Part shown: positions 11,890-23,016 of the stretch, in pieces
How positions within the stretch are numbered: position 1 is the stretch's first letter
Layout: each line of letters starts with the position of its first letter
Source: Incurvaria masculella
Lineage: Eukaryota; Arthropoda; Insecta; Lepidoptera; Incurvariidae
NCBI GenBank assembly: GCA_946894095.1
Contig: OX335644.1
Location: forward strand, 13,497,595-13,561,594
Direction of reading: 5' to 3'
Length of the DNA: 64,000 nucleotides
Made by a program: the position numbers and the translations under genes
The notes under the pieces: model-generated
Database searches by the model: none
Told to the model about the DNA's origin: nothing
What the model saw: only the letters and a program-made list of their open reading frames with translations

Positions 11890-12200
11890 GAATAAGTGCC
11901 ATGGCAGGACCACCCCTTTTATGAGCACGGCTTCATTGAACTGGATGGAAAACACGGACGGAAAATCCGTATGATGGAACCAACCCGGGAGGGCTTAACC
12001 CTACCCCCTAATACGGGAAGGGAACCTACAGTTTTTCATGGATTCCGAACCATGGAACCGCTCGCATTAATGACGAAATGCATTTATCCAACTCAAAAAG
12101 AGAAAGATAGTGGTGCATGTGCATTGTGGGGATTTGAACCCAGACCTCTGTCGTGTAAGGCAAATCCACCCGACACTGTGGCACGATCGCTCTATCGCAA
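11890..12200 (-). mobile_element. tRNA-headed SINE
   Basis: On the minus strand the head carries GGTCTGGGTTCAAATCCCCA (a B-box like a tRNA T-arm) about 35-40 bases after an A-box-like CGTGCCACAGTG. The shared body follows (CATGGTTCGGAATCCATG, CTGTAGGTTCCCTTCC, CCGGGTTGGTTCC). The 3' tail is truncated near 11890. The 127-residue plus-strand frame here is an artefact of the SINE. Confidence 0.75.
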
Positions 12201-12459
12201 ATGTCCACAGCCATTCTGTATTATCAACAATGTAAATCAATTTACACATGAAAATTGCTCCCGAACGAACACAAAATAAATGCGGCGATGTTTAGGTAGC
12301 AAGGCGGGGAGAATCTGTCGAGCCGACCGGCCCCATCCCCCCGCGTCCACCGCAGTCTTCCTAGCTATGTTTACACGCGCTACACTCAAACAGATAAGTG
12401 GCTTTACGTCCGTGTACGAGTGAAAACTGGTAATTATAGTAATGTTTTAATTGAACCTA

Positions 12460-13254
12460 GTTCCGGACGATTTGTATTGTTGCAAAATTAATAGCATATT
12501 ATTGAAAGATAAAACTACAAAATGAATGATTCAAACCGCATTTCGAATTTTTTGTTTAGCTTATATTCGAATCTAAAAATTATAAATGAAAAAAAATGTG
12601 CTTCTAAGTTTTGCAACTTTTTAAATTTCTCACAGAATATAGAGTTTTAGGCCATTTACATATTCCAGAAAATAAAACTGAGTTAGCAGTATTTGCTTTG
12701 CAGATATTACGGAAATAGTACAAAAAAAATATATTTACACAGTTCCGTAAATAATAAATTGTTGCAAATTTACAGTTATATTACACTTAAAATTAGTTAA
12801 CATATTCGATTTTGAAATACCATTTCTAAATATTTGTTTAGGAGATATCATTTCTTAAACATATTTCATATTTTATTTCTATCTTCCGGGCCCCCCAAAA
12901 TGTTGCAAACTTAATGTACACACGTCCATATGAAATACTACGTTTCTGAGAAAAAAAATTGCATTTCGGATTTAATGTTTTTCTAAGTGCTGATTTAAGT
13001 CTAAAGTTCCTGGAGTACATTGAGTAATCCACCTCCAAAGTTATTGTATAAAACGCGCAAAAAATTCGAACTTTCGGACCTTATAACTTAGAAACCAAAC
13101 ACAGTTTTACAATGCCAACGGTCATCAGACATCTAGTTCGATCAAATAAAGCTATTTTGAGCAAAATTTGGGATCTTTGACAAGAAACATGGGCGTGATC
13201 TTCTTTCCCCGCTTGTATTGGGAGTTGAGCGGGATGGCCCACCTTAACTTACAT
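12460..13254. mobile_element. TTAA-type element end with attached AT-rich repeat, inverted
   Basis: The right end (GAGCGGGATGGCCCACCTTAA) is the TTAA-type terminus. Leftward come the same blocks as at 31523-31730 in inverse order, then the block shared with 6875-7100 (TATCTTCCGGGCCCC, TGTTGCAAACTTAATG, ATATTTGTTTAGGAGATATC). The two copies at 6.5-7.4 and 12.5-13.3 kb therefore represent a larger family than the 490-bp complete copy. Confidence 0.6.
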
Positions 13255-13779
13255 TTTGATCCCAACTCACGAGGTGTCCGTTAATTTGCTGCGATGTCGA
13301 AAGCGGCGGAAAGGGGCGGCCACGTCGTGTCAATTAGCCAGGACTTAGCACTCCGATTTACGGCCTCCGAGGAGCTGGCGAGGGAGATGTCAGAATTGTG
13401 GATTTATGAAGCGTCCCAGGGTGTCTGTATGAGTATCGCGTGCAGTCTTGTTTCGTTTGGAAGGAGTTGCAAGCAATTTCTTTCTTTTTACATAAGTCTT
13501 GTTCAACTCGGAATTGATGTTATTTCTTCATTTGGGAATGCGTCGGTTCTCTGATGGACCATATTCTTTTACCGGCCCCCACTGGTGTTTCCCCGAGACG
13601 TTAGTGGGAATAGCCCCTTACTCCGCAATATCCTCACGGTTGGTGATTGGAAGTGCTATTTATTTTAGCTAAACTCTTCTACTTGGAAAAACCTTGATAT
13701 TTTCGTTCCAAATTAAGTCGCCGCTCCTTTAGCCATCCACTGTATGTATATGAGTATGAGTACAGTACAAGTAAGTCCG
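13255..13779. other. Spacer with an unassigned 86-codon open frame
   Basis: A plus-strand frame at 13294-13554 (starting MSKAAERGGHVVSISQDL) is open and slightly GC-richer than its surroundings. It has no motif I recognise and no splice or promoter context to support it. Probably not a gene. Confidence 0.2.
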
Positions 13780-14010
13780 TTCCGCACCGCAGCCACCCGC
13801 AGCCGTGCAATATGTCTCCAGTCCGCCGTCACCTCCCCCTGTCGCCATGTCGCCGCCGTGCCATCGGAGGGCGCTGGCGGCGGTAGTTAGTCACACCTGA
13901 AGCGTCCTGAAACTCCATTTCCAGGTAAATTGAGCCGCAACGCGCGTCAGAGCCAGCCACAGGAGCCAGCCGGAGTTTCGAGACGGACACACCGCCGAAC
14001 GTACACGGAA
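13780..14010. other. GC-rich island, possible promoter or first-exon region
   Basis: CpG-rich sequence (CCGCACCGCAGCCACCCGCAG, CGCCGCCGTGCCATCGG) stands out from AT-rich flanks. A TTTCCAG|GTAAAT junction lies at about 13920. It could be the promoter or 5' UTR of an unseen gene; no coding frame is convincing. Confidence 0.25.
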
Positions 14011-14204
14011 AAAAATTGTGTTTAAAATAGTCGGAAGATTTTTTCTTAAAATGAGTATATAATTATGAGAAAACGTGAGAATAAAGAAAACTGTCGCTTT
14101 CGTTAAAGAATGTTTTTCTCAAATCAATTGAATTGAAATCCAGGAAACACTGTTTTCTCATTTCATATGATTTTTTTTCCGTTTAGTGTAGGAATTCCTT
14201 TTTC

Positions 14205-14470
14205 ATCCAAGGTAGCACCTACATCTTTCACATCGGCACAGTGGCGTGCACTGACAGGCGTGCATACATATGCATAAGTTTTTGAAAATAAAATTATTGC
14301 ATATGGCGTACGCCAGGATCTCACATAAGAGGTGCCGGACGACGCCTATGCGTTTTCGAATTTTCACGGGGGCTGCCAAAACCATGCCGACCGGCCCGGT
14401 TGCTTTTTCAAACCATGGTTGAAGGACCCTTTGGGGGAAATACCACGGCCGGGAATCCATTTCACAGTTT
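14205..14470 (-). mobile_element. LINE 3'-end fragment
   Basis: The minus strand matches the 4085-4342 copy: a GKYHGRES-like stretch, the ATGGTTTGAAAAAGCAACCG region, and the GCATATGGCGTACGCCAGG signature at 14297-14316. Fragment only. Confidence 0.6.
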
Positions 14471-14639
14471 ACCGACCCTTTACCTCAGATATAGATATAT
14501 AGCTTATATCTTTTTAACGATATTAGATCTGAATACCTGGCTTAATACTAGAGATATACAAGAAAAGCAGTGTAATTCAATTTGGTAAATAAGCAGACAT
14601 TGTTAACTTTAAGCAAGACTCGAACCAGCCCATTGTTGT

Positions 14640-14775
14640 TCATGTTCCACTTCAATCTCCGTTTTCATAAAGGTAAGGTCCTTGCATGGCACCTAAATTC
14701 TTCGGGAATGCAGTTTGTTGGGCTAATATCGTGACTGTGGATGTGGGATTAGCCATCTATGTCCAGTTACATTAA
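14640..14775 (+). mobile_element. SINE body fragment
   Basis: Contains TCCTTGCATGGCACCTAAATTC, TTCGGGAATGCAGT, TTGGGCTAATATCGTGAC and TAGCCATCTATGTCCAGTT. It lacks a promoter head. Confidence 0.65.
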
Positions 14776-15119
14776 AAACTACTTTTTTATATTCTGCTGA
14801 TTTTCTGAATATAATTACAATCATTTAGCTGTGGTTAAAAAAAATTGTAAATATATGGTTTCAAAGAGACAGAAACCTAATCTGTTTGTGTGTATTTATG
14901 TCCGCTAAAAAAATCAAATTCGGCGAAGATACATCATAGTTTTCCAGATTAGACTATAGGTCGAAGACTATGAAGAAACATCGATTGATAACGTAGACAG
15001 TAGAGATGGTACTATAATGTTCTTTTCCTTATGAGTCGTAAAATATGTTTCCGCACAAAATACAACTTATTAGAACAAACGAGCCTGCCATAATATCCTA
15101 AGCCTGTACTCCAACTTAA

Positions 15120-15225
15120 TTGTCACCAAAATTGGCGTTTACGACAAACCGATCGACTAGTGTTTTCAAATTGAATAGTACGCAGTGGGCGAACTAATAT
15201 TTGTGAGTCCGCTCATAGATTAGCC
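15120..15225. repeat. Interspersed repeat shared with 45150-45260
   Basis: The block GTCACCAAAATTGGCGTTTAC, AAACCGATC, CGCAGTGGGCGAACTAA(T)ATTTG and GAGTCCG recurs at 45170-45268. Related pieces of the same family follow at 15420-15530 and 45395-45480 (ACCACAGAATAAGT, TTGTATGGGTTTGA). Confidence 0.6.
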
Positions 15226-15239
15226 TTAGATGAAAAAGC

Positions 15240-15376
15240 ATGGTTTTCACCAAATGCTGATTTATTTTAATCGACTCTTAAAGAGCTTTTATAACTAAAG
15301 TGCTGATTATCTTGTACTGGTATTGATTGCAAGCTGCATGTGGCGATTAAGCTAATCAGCAGTAGGAGAAAAAGGC
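15240..15376. mobile_element. Small MITE-like element, copy 2
   Basis: Second copy of the 5812-5965 family: CTGATTTATTTTAATCGACTC, GTGCTGATTATCTTGTACTGG and GATTAAGCTAATCAGCAGTAGG in the same order. Confidence 0.6.
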
Positions 15377-16921
15377 CCTAGTCTTTTTAAGCAATGGTCC
15401 GCATTTGATTTTGACAGGTTGAAGATATGTAGTAATACCACAGAATAAGTCGTAAAACTTGTATGGGTTTGATGTTTGACGTAGCTTCGAAGTTTCGTAA
15501 ACGCCAATTCAGCTGAGATCTGACTTCCCATACTGAAAAAAACCTAATCTGTTTGTCTGTCTTTATGTCCGCTAAAAAAAATCAAGTCAGCGAAGAATCG
15601 TTTTCCAGTTTCGACTCCGGGGCCCTAATAATGACTCAATGAAGATACACGATTGATGATGTAGACTCAATATAAACTGTTAAGAGTTGTTGATAGTACT
15701 ATAATGTTCTCTTCCTCATGAGTCGTAAAATATATATTTCCGCACACAATTACGACATATTAGAACAAACGAGCCTGGCATAATATCCTGAAAAGGCCAC
15801 GCCGCAAACTGAACGGACTGCGGGGTAATGTAGGCCATTAAAAGGCCACTAAGTCGTAAATGTACACAGGACTGTTCAGTAGAGGTCGCAGAGGGAGGAG
15901 GGTTGAATTCCCGACACCGCATATATGAAGGATTCATTAAGATTATCTTTATTTGAACAGAACTTTGTAGGTTCCGTTTGCTTTTATCTTGTGGAACTAC
16001 TGTGGTATACATAAACGTCACGCTACGCTAATGTTGGAAAAACGTTAAACTCTAGCAGCCGTATTCTGAGTGGGCCGAACTTTAGTACTCGTATTAAGAT
16101 CGGACTAAACAGGTTTTTGTATGGTTAGTCCGGTGATAATCCCGTCCTTAGTTTCTACTTCACCTGCATTTTGGACGATATTTGAATCAAATGGTTCAAC
16201 TCACAATTATTCGCACTTTGTGTTGGCAAGAACCTCATCTCAGAACACTATGTAATTTAGCGCAATGGCTTGAAGGAAATTGTCGCATTACATTTACACA
16301 TTTTCTTTCAAAATATCTACCTAAATACGTTATTATATTATAATTATTATATATTTACCTTATTATATATATTAAATACCTTATGCATTCATAAACCATT
16401 GATCCGATTGTGATGGGTTGCTGTGCGCAAACCAGTGAAACTTTATGCACAAAACATGGCCCTACATTCGTCCGAAGCGACATTGACGCGAACGAAGCCG
16501 GGTAAATCAGCTAGTATTATTATAAAATGTGACCGCGACACACAGACGTCCGGACGTATTGCCAAGGTCAGTTCAACACCTGCGTCCCATTTGCCGGTTC
16601 CAGTATCTAGAAACGAGACGTATCGAGGTGATTCCAAGAACCATTAAAATTAAGTGTTTTGTTGATGGAGGCTAAGCCCGTACTGCGAAATTTCGTAGCA
16701 TGTTTTTTTCCAAACGATTTGAAATCCACTCACTGAAACTTCTTCAGTAGTTTCAGTACGTAGGTTGTAGTAGTACGTGGTTTAATTTGGCTGCACATAG
16801 GTGAAATTGTTAGGACATGCATACATACCATCAGGCCCCTTCAGCGGGAAGGGTAGGCAGGGTTCATGTAACCCTTTTTTCGCTTTCTCTACAGACCTAC
16901 GTCTTTTCATATAAATGTCCC
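15377..16921. other. Spacer with repeat scraps
   Basis: It contains the 15420-15530 repeat portion and an RTE-type end (GCGAACGAAGCCGGGTAAATC) at 16490-16527. At 15540-15720 there is a second copy of the block at 14870-15020 (AACCTAATCTGTTTG, TTATGTCCGCTAAAAAAA, GTAGACTC..ACTATAATGTTCT). No gene supported. Confidence 0.4.
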
Positions 16922-17137
16922 TTTTTAGGGTTCCGTACCCAAAGGGTGAAAACGGAACCCTATTACTAAGCCTCCGCTGTCCGTCCGTCACAGGGCTGTA
17001 TCTCATGAACCGCCGCTATAACAACAAAAAGGTAAAATTAAAAAATATTAACAAAAAACGCGTTTTTTTATGTTTGATCTTGTAAGATGGTACGGAACCC
17101 TTCGTGTGTGAGTCCGACTCGCACTTGGCCGATTTTT
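16922..17137 (+). mobile_element. GTCC-microsatellite interspersed element, copy 2 (internally deleted)
   Basis: Both ends of the family are present (AGGGTTCCGTACCCAAAGGG and GGTACGGAACCCTTCGTGTG with the GAGTCCGACTCGC palindrome). The GTCC tract is reduced to two units and the central block is shortened. Confidence 0.8.
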
Positions 17138-17405
17138 CCTGCCAGTAGAGGTGATTATTCCAGTCAGACATTCTGGTGGCCACCAATCACCACCGTGGTT
17201 GAAAATTTTGCAGTGGGTACGTCCACCCAGCATCAAACAAGTACCTACTTAAATTCAATAAAATACTGCTCACTATTAAAGTTTTTTATTTCTTACAAAA
17301 TTTTAGCTTTTTCTGTGCGTAAGTTAAGTTGAATTTTGTTCTCTTCTATTCTCGACTATATCGCCAGGACATTTCCAACCCTTTGAAAATTAAAGTAACG
17401 GTCTA

Positions 17406-17795
17406 TCTCCAATGAACTCTTTTAATATTATGTATTGAAAGGTCTAGGGATCGGGTTAGATCTTTCCGCTCAGAGTCACAGTCGTCGACTCGGTAGGACA
17501 AGCGGTCTCCACATCGCTTCTCCTTGGAGCGTACTCTGGCCGACGTGCATTTGTTTCTGCCGGACTGAAGCAACATTGACCCGCGCTCCTCGTGACCGCC
17601 CGAGCTGGACTCGGACGCCGTCAGTCCGCAGCCGGTGAGCTCGTTGATCTCGTGAAAGTTCGCCGAGATCGCCGAGAACGATCTCTTCAGGTCGTACTCG
17701 CCCGGGCGCGGCTCGTGCGCAGCGCTGGTCGACTCGGTCGCGATCTGCGACTGACAGGCTGCTTCGCACAGTTGGCGCTGCGTTCCGCACGGCGG
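17406..17795 (-). CDS. Probable terminal coding exon, product unknown
   Basis: On the minus strand a pyrimidine-rich tract and CCACTTCACAG form a good splice acceptor ending at 17796. A phase-0 frame of 129 codons follows, to TAG at 17406-17408. The encoded C-terminus is hydrophilic and rich in Ser, Arg and Glu. It contains GEYDLKRSFSAISANFHEIN and SSSGGHEERGSM, four Cys in its first half and basic clusters (RVRSKEKRCGDR). GC content is well above the flanks, unlike the local repeats. No membrane segment, so it could be an intracellular tail. The GTCC element at 17831 sits just upstream in the intron. I do not recognise the protein. It may belong to the same gene as minus-strand exons at 22788-23016 and 62489-62635 (inference). 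Confidence 0.5.
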
Positions 17796-17830
17796 CTGTG
17801 AAGTGGTGGATTCGTTTAGTGAGAAAAGGT

Positions 17831-18129
17831 TTTTTAGGGTTCCGTACCCAAAGGATGCCAACGGAACCCTAGTACTAAGCCTCCGCTGTCCGTCCGTCCG
17901 TCCGTCCGTCTGTCACAGGGCTGTATCTCATGAACCTTAATAGTTAGGCAGCTGAAATTTTGACAGAGTATGTATTTATTTTGCCACTATAGAAACAAAT
18001 AGGTAAAATTTAAAAATAATTAAAGTTAAAGGGGGCCCCTATACAAAAAACGAGATGTTTTGTGTTAAATCGTGTACGATGGTACAGAACCCTTCGTGTG
18101 CGAGTCCGACTCGCACTTGGTCGTGTTTT
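17831..18129 (+). mobile_element. GTCC-microsatellite interspersed element, copy 3
   Basis: Near full length: AGGGTTCCGTACCCAAAGGA to GAGTCCGACTCGCACTTGG. It is inserted about 35 bp upstream (in minus-strand terms) of the acceptor of the exon at 17406-17795. Confidence 0.85.
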
Positions 18130-18410
18130 AAAGGACAATATTACTGCAACAACTTTAAACTCCGGTCTACCCAATCGTATATTAGTAGACCGATATTTAA
18201 TTGGTTCTCTTAAGCACGAGATTAGGATCTATTTAAAAATATATATTCTATTTTTGACGCTAACCTGTGCGTGAGTTCACTGATTTACAATACGTTCAGA
18301 CAAGTAATTAAATTATCAATTTTCATGATCGTTTCAATTAGTGTATTAGTAAATTCGTAAGAACGGGAGCAGCAACTGAAACTCGGCGGCGTAACCACTT
18401 TCACACACAA
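18130..18410. other. Spacer
   Basis: No gene seen. Confidence 0.3.
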
Positions 18411-18515
18411 ACACAGTAGCGCCGGCGAGTGAGTTCGCTTACGAATTCGCTCACTGCTGATGTTCTGGACTTCCAACTTCACGTAAGAACGTCACAGGAC
18501 GCTATTTAGTGCATC
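18411..18515 (+). repeat. Interspersed repeat shared with 54240-54345
   Basis: ACACAGTAGCGCCGGCGAGT, TTACGAATTCGCTCACTGCT, GATGTTCT and CACGTAAGAAC blocks recur in the same order at 54240-54345. The core GTGAGTTCGC..GAATTCGCTCAC is an imperfect palindrome. Confidence 0.65.
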
Positions 18516-19216
18516 CTATGGTGCAACCAATATTCGAAGCGGTGCCTCCCGAATAGTAAGCAAACTAAAAACATTTTCCACTAACTCTAGGCTACACTTC
18601 CGCCATACGAATGAGTTTAAATAGCTATTCTCGTTTTCCCATGCCTATTTTTTCTTATATAATGAGACAAAGGGACAACCCGAAAACTTGTTTAGAATTT
18701 TTATCTCCTGTTGATAACTACTTACTGAGATGATGTTGTTATGAACGTCAAACTAAAATAAATTTTAGTGTGAGGGCGATGATATTAACGCAATAGATCA
18801 CACAATATAGTAGGTTTGTTTTGTTTTTTTTTTATCGAACCAATCGCTTTTACACATGAACGAATTCCAAGAGCAACTTCCCGAACTATATCCTTTGGTG
18901 GGCTTTTCCAAGAAAGTAAGATGAGATGAATCTCCGCGATCAAAGCAAGATTTACAATTATAATGGAAAACATTAAGTTCTGACGGCTGAGCTTACAGGT
19001 TGCTTAGGTACGTCTTATATTACGTCGATAAATGAAATTAAAAAATATATCCTCCCCGAAATTGTATCAAAACCAACTTCCTAAATAACAAGACAGGAAT
19101 TGTGTTAAAAACTGTGTAACTTTTGAGGCCATGGAGAAGACAAGGTTTTTGGTTAGGTTAGGTTCAGTTGAACTAAATTTTAAGCTTTACACCTTTCGAA
19201 GCCAGCCAAATATTCG
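18516..19216. other. Spacer
   Basis: No gene seen. A short GGTTAGGTTAGGTT run (two to three TTAGG-like units) lies at about 19153-19166. Confidence 0.3.
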
Positions 19217-19538
19217 TTTTTAGGGTTCCGTACCCAAAGGGTGAAAACGGAACCCTATTACTAAGCCTCCGCTGTCCGTCCGTCCGTCCGTCCGTCCGCC
19301 CGTCCGTCTGTCCGTCTGTCACAGGGCTGTATCTCATGAACTGTAATAGGTAGGCAGCTGAAATTTTCACAGAGTGTGTCTTTATTTTGCCGCTATAACA
19401 ACAAATAGGTAAAATAAAATAATAATAATAATTAAAGGGGGGTCCCATACAAAAAACGTGATTTTTTTTTGGGTTAAATCTTGTACGATGGTACGGAACC
19501 CTTCGTGTGCGAGTCCGACTCGTACTTGGCCGGTTTTT
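19217..19538 (+). mobile_element. GTCC-microsatellite interspersed element, copy 4
   Basis: Full-length copy with a long (GTCC)n tract (one GCCC interruption), both subterminal inverted repeats and the GAGTCCGACTCG palindrome. The TDGRTDGR-type peptide frame over it is an artefact of the microsatellite. Confidence 0.85.
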
Positions 19539-20255
19539 GTATCAACGGCATATTGTCTGGCAGGGATTGTCTTTCGTCATTCCTTTAACCCGGTATTCTA
19601 CAAGCTCGATAGCTCTTATACTAACTAAATCTTTCTAAGCTTTTTTTTATTTTTTATTTTATATATTTGGCATAACAAACAGGAATGTACAAAGTTTAGA
19701 TAATAGAAGAAACTTAGACAATAACTAAATACATTCCCAGCACCGTAATGCACGTGGAAATAATAAAAGTCGACTAATAGCAAAATTACAGAGTAAAAAG
19801 ATCACAAATAATACAAACCAGAAAACATGTACAGTTAAACAATGCAAAATAAAGAGATTATAGAGAGTAAGTAAAGTAAATTAAGTCATTAACATAAACA
19901 TTATCTAAGGAAACACAATAAAAGAAAACAAAAGAAAACCTATGTATTTCCGTAACCAGCTTACAACATATTAAAGTAAAGTAGAACATACTTGTTTGTT
20001 GTAGAAATGTTTGTTAATAAAAATTAAATATCAGAATCAAAATTATAAAATTGACAAAACTGAGGTGGATCAGAACAAAGGAAACACAAGAAAATAATAA
20101 AATAATAATTATAATAATAATAATACATAATTGAATATACCTATAAATAGATTACCAAAGCAATAGCAGTATTTGCAGTTTATATAAGAAAAAATGAAAA
20201 TAAAAAGTTAGTAAATAGTTGCATTTCAGAGGATCTAACGTGGTTCCGTACTACA

Positions 20256-21128
20256 TCAGTCTAATTTTAGTTTCAGTTTAGCCACTACTTCCTTCTTGAA
20301 TCGATGAAGGTTGAGTGTATTCATATCTAGCTCGGTAAATAGTGTGTTGTAGACATCACACATGCGATGAAGTGGTGCACGGATGCCTGCGTTAGTGCGA
20401 TGAAGTTTTAAATTAAACTGTGCACAAAATTTGGTAGGACGGCGTGGAACGTGAAAATCAATCTGACCTAATAGCACCGAGCAGTCAATAATGCCAGTGC
20501 ACACTTTGTAAAGGGTTACAGTATCGAGCAAAGTGCGCCGATGACTGAGGCTAAGCAGTGAAAATTTTTGGAGGAGGTGGTTGTATGACATATATGATCT
20601 GAAGCACCTTCTGGAAACGATTTTAAGAAACTTACGCTGAATCATTTCTACTGCAGAAGCATACCTGTCGTACAGTGGGTTCCACAATGATGACGCATAT
20701 TCTAACTGAGATCTCACTAGGGCTGTGTAGAGCAGTAGGAGAGTTGACGGGTTTTTGAAACGTTTTGTGGATCTCAGAACGAATCCCATCATTCGGTAGG
20801 CCTTGTTTGTAATATTATCGATGTGTAAGTCCAAATGGAGCTTACAATCAAGAGTCACACCGAGATCCAAAATGGAGTAGACTCTATTCAAATTGTGGTC
20901 CCCAAGAGAGTATGCAAAATCAATATTATTTTTTTTCTTGGTAAATGTGATATATTTACATTTTGGCAGACTAAGTTGCATTTTATTTAATATCGAGTAT
21001 TCGAAGAATCTATTTATATCTCTTTGAAGCTCAAGGCAGTCATTTAAGTTACGAATAATTTTAAAAATTTTAATATCGTCAGCATACACTAAAAAAAAGG
21101 GAAGAAGTGAAGCAATTAAAAACATCAT
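20256..21128 (-). pseudogene. LINE ORF2, RT motif C to C-terminus
   Basis: 290 codons. Near the start it has FFLVYADDIKIF, the catalytic YADD box of reverse transcriptase. It then has DLGVTLDCKLHLDLHIDNI (thumb-like region), LVRSQLEYASSLWNPLY and EMIQRKFLKIV, diagnostic of CR1/Jockey-group LINEs, and ends in FKKEVVAKLKLKLD. It overlaps the upstream frame (21079-21900) by 50 bp in another phase. A single indel near 21080-21128 therefore splits what was one reverse transcriptase, and the element is not expected to be active. Confidence 0.88.
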
Positions 21129-21900
21129 TTAAAAAGAGTATAAATAAGAATGGACCAAGGATGGAGCCTTGAGGTACACCTGAAGTGACTGTAATAAAGT
21201 CAGATGCGTAGCCATTGACAACAACACATTGCTTCCTATTAGAAATGGAAGAGGCAAACCACCGCAGCAGATTACCCTTTATGCCGTTAAAAGACAGTTT
21301 TTTAAGGAGCATTAAATGGTCTACCTTATCGAAGGCCTTCTTGAAGTCAGTATAAACAGCGTCCACCTGAACACTATGGTCCATACAATCGAATAGAAAA
21401 TTGCCAAAGACAAGTAGATTGCTGGTAGTGGACCGTTTCTTGACAAATCCGTGCTGCTCGGGTATCAGATGGTGATGGAAATGTGGATAGATGGACAGGT
21501 GAACGAGTTTCTCGAAGAGCTTCGAAAAAGCAGACAGTATCGATATAGGCCTATAGTTTTCAACATCTGACTTAGATCCATTTTTATGCACTGGTGTCAC
21601 ATTGGCGACTTTCCATTGATCAGGAAAAACCCCTTCGATTAGGCATTTATTGAACAAAATGTATAGCGGGCAGCAAATCGTATCGACAGTATGGACTATG
21701 AAAAAGGGATCTATTCTGTCAGGACCGGCACCTTTGTTTATATCCATGTTCATAATTTCTTTGCGAATTGTCTCAGATTCCAGATGAACAGAGCTGATAT
21801 TTACAATGTTGTTTGAACAATCAGGGGCTGGAATCCAGTTGTTCAGATTTACATGTGATGGTTCATACACAGATCTAAAATAATCTGAGAACATGTTCAC
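21079..21900 (-). pseudogene. LINE ORF2, RT motifs 0 to B
   Basis: 273 codons. Motifs in order: INKGAGPDRIDPFFI (RT0/1), VTPVHKNGSKSDVENYRPIS (RT1/2), EQHGFVKKRSTTSNL (RT2a), YTDFKKAFDKVDH (motif A with the first catalytic Asp) and TSGVPQGSILGPFLFI (motif B). The reading continues in phase upstream through FKRVQRV to a TAG, then the truncation point at 21927. The YADD motif is in the downstream frame (20256-21128). Confidence 0.88.
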
Positions 21901-22134
21901 ACGTTGAACACGTTTAAAGCTCTAAAGCTTTCTTAGCTTTCGCGTTTTACACACATTATTAGAGTATGCAGGGCTTACGCGAACGATTTTTAATCTAATC
22001 GATAGCTCTCGTTCGTAAAATGGTACCTCGCTGAGGGAGGTTTCGCGAGGTAAGGTGGATGAGGCTTTTCTGAGCAATGTTGGGTTCTCGACACAGACGA
22101 CAATACCGGTTTTCATTGAAATATATCGAAAGTA

Positions 22135-22565
22135 AGTAAATAAACATTGTATGAGTGATCAATCCGTAAGCATCAGAAAATTACACTACTCATACAAACG
22201 TAGTTTAATCATCATTTAAAAACCAAATGGGAAATTTGCCATGTTTGGTATCCCATATGCCACATAGGCAATAAATATTTATATATATTTTAGTTATTCG
22301 AAAAATATATCCTGTGTCACACACAGATTAAGTTAGTAATGTCCTAGACAACAGATAAAAGAAAACGTGTATGAAGATTTTATTTTGCCCGTTATTTGAC
22401 TTGGCTTAGATTTTTCAGAAAACAAATACGTGCAGACCATTGGTGCAGAACATTCGTTATCTGATATTGATACTAAATATTAAGTAAATCGGAACTGCTG
22501 TTTTTAAATGATTGGTAAATAACGTTTGTTTGGGGAACACAGCCTGCGGGCCGTCCGCAGCGTGG
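22135..22565. mobile_element. Foldback element, eroded copy of the 29875-30250 family
   Basis: Left half: CCGTAAGCATCAGAAAATT, CATACAAACGTAGTTTAAT, TTTGGTATC. Right half: ACGTGCAGAC, TAAATCGGAACTGCTG, AACGTTTGTTTGGGGAACA, GCGGGCCGTCC. The halves are inverted relative to each other as in 29875-30250, but the TTAA termini are lost. Confidence 0.6.
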
Positions 22566-22787
22566 CCGGCCGCAGGAGTCGCAGACCAGCAAAGCGGGTA
22601 TATGCTTCGTAACCTCAGATCAAACTAGATCAAACCTGGACTGTTTCATACTAATGTGAGCATCTCGTTGCCACTGCGACATCGAGGGATACTATGGTAA
22701 ATTCACACGCAATGGTTAGCCATCCTTGTCACCAAGGTCAGGCCGCCATAGCAAGCTAGGGCTTATCTCACTGGTCGTGACTCTTAC

Positions 22788-23016
22788 ATCCGTGGGTGGT
22801 GCCGGCGGCTGTCTCGCAGCCATGGACGCGACGATGTCCCCGAGCAGCGTCGGCGGCACGAGGCGGGCTGGCGGAGGGCGCGGCGCGGGCGTCGCGAGCC
22901 AGCGCCGCAGCTCGCCGCCCGCGCCGCCGCCCCGCCGCCGCGCGTCCCCCGCCACCGCCCACGCCATCGCCGCGGGGAGGCATCTCGATCATAGCTCGAC
23001 TCGACACTTTGCTTCG
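22788..23016 (-). CDS. Probable GC-rich coding exon, product unknown
   Basis: A 229-bp minus-strand block of extreme GC content is bounded by an acceptor (CTAATTTCCGCCAG before 23016) and a consensus donor (GAT|GTAAGAG after 22788). Two frames are open through the whole block; the third has a TGA near its start. That third frame nevertheless gives the most protein-like text from an internal ATG at 22967 (ELRRWLATPAPRPPPARLVP, PTLLGDIVASMAAR) and ends in phase 0 at the donor. Exon status rests on the paired splice signals and composition; the true frame cannot be fixed from this window. Alternatively it is a CpG-rich 5' UTR or first exon. Confidence 0.4.

Larger units (their letters stand above)
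19641..21927 (-). mobile_element. 5'-truncated CR1/Jockey-like LINE with candidate target-site duplication
   Basis: This is a minus-strand non-LTR retrotransposon about 2.3 kb long. The plus strand shows a T-rich start at 19641 (the poly-A tail of the element), an AT-rich 3' UTR to 20255, and ORF2 remnants at 20256-21900. The flanks CTTTCTAAGC (19631-19640) and CTTTCTTAGC (21928-21937) match at 9 of 10 positions and sit exactly at the tail and the 5' break, as expected for a target-site duplication. The endonuclease domain and ORF1 are missing, as in normal 5' truncation. There is one in-frame stop just inside the 5' break and one frameshift in the RT domain. Confidence 0.88.

Noticed and set aside
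11896..12279. Plus-strand 127-codon frame
   Set aside because: Antisense translation of a SINE body and head.
17435..17801. Other frames over the 17.4-17.8 kb exon (67, 69 and 104 codons)
   Set aside because: Shadows of the minus-strand exon; none begins at a splice acceptor in phase.
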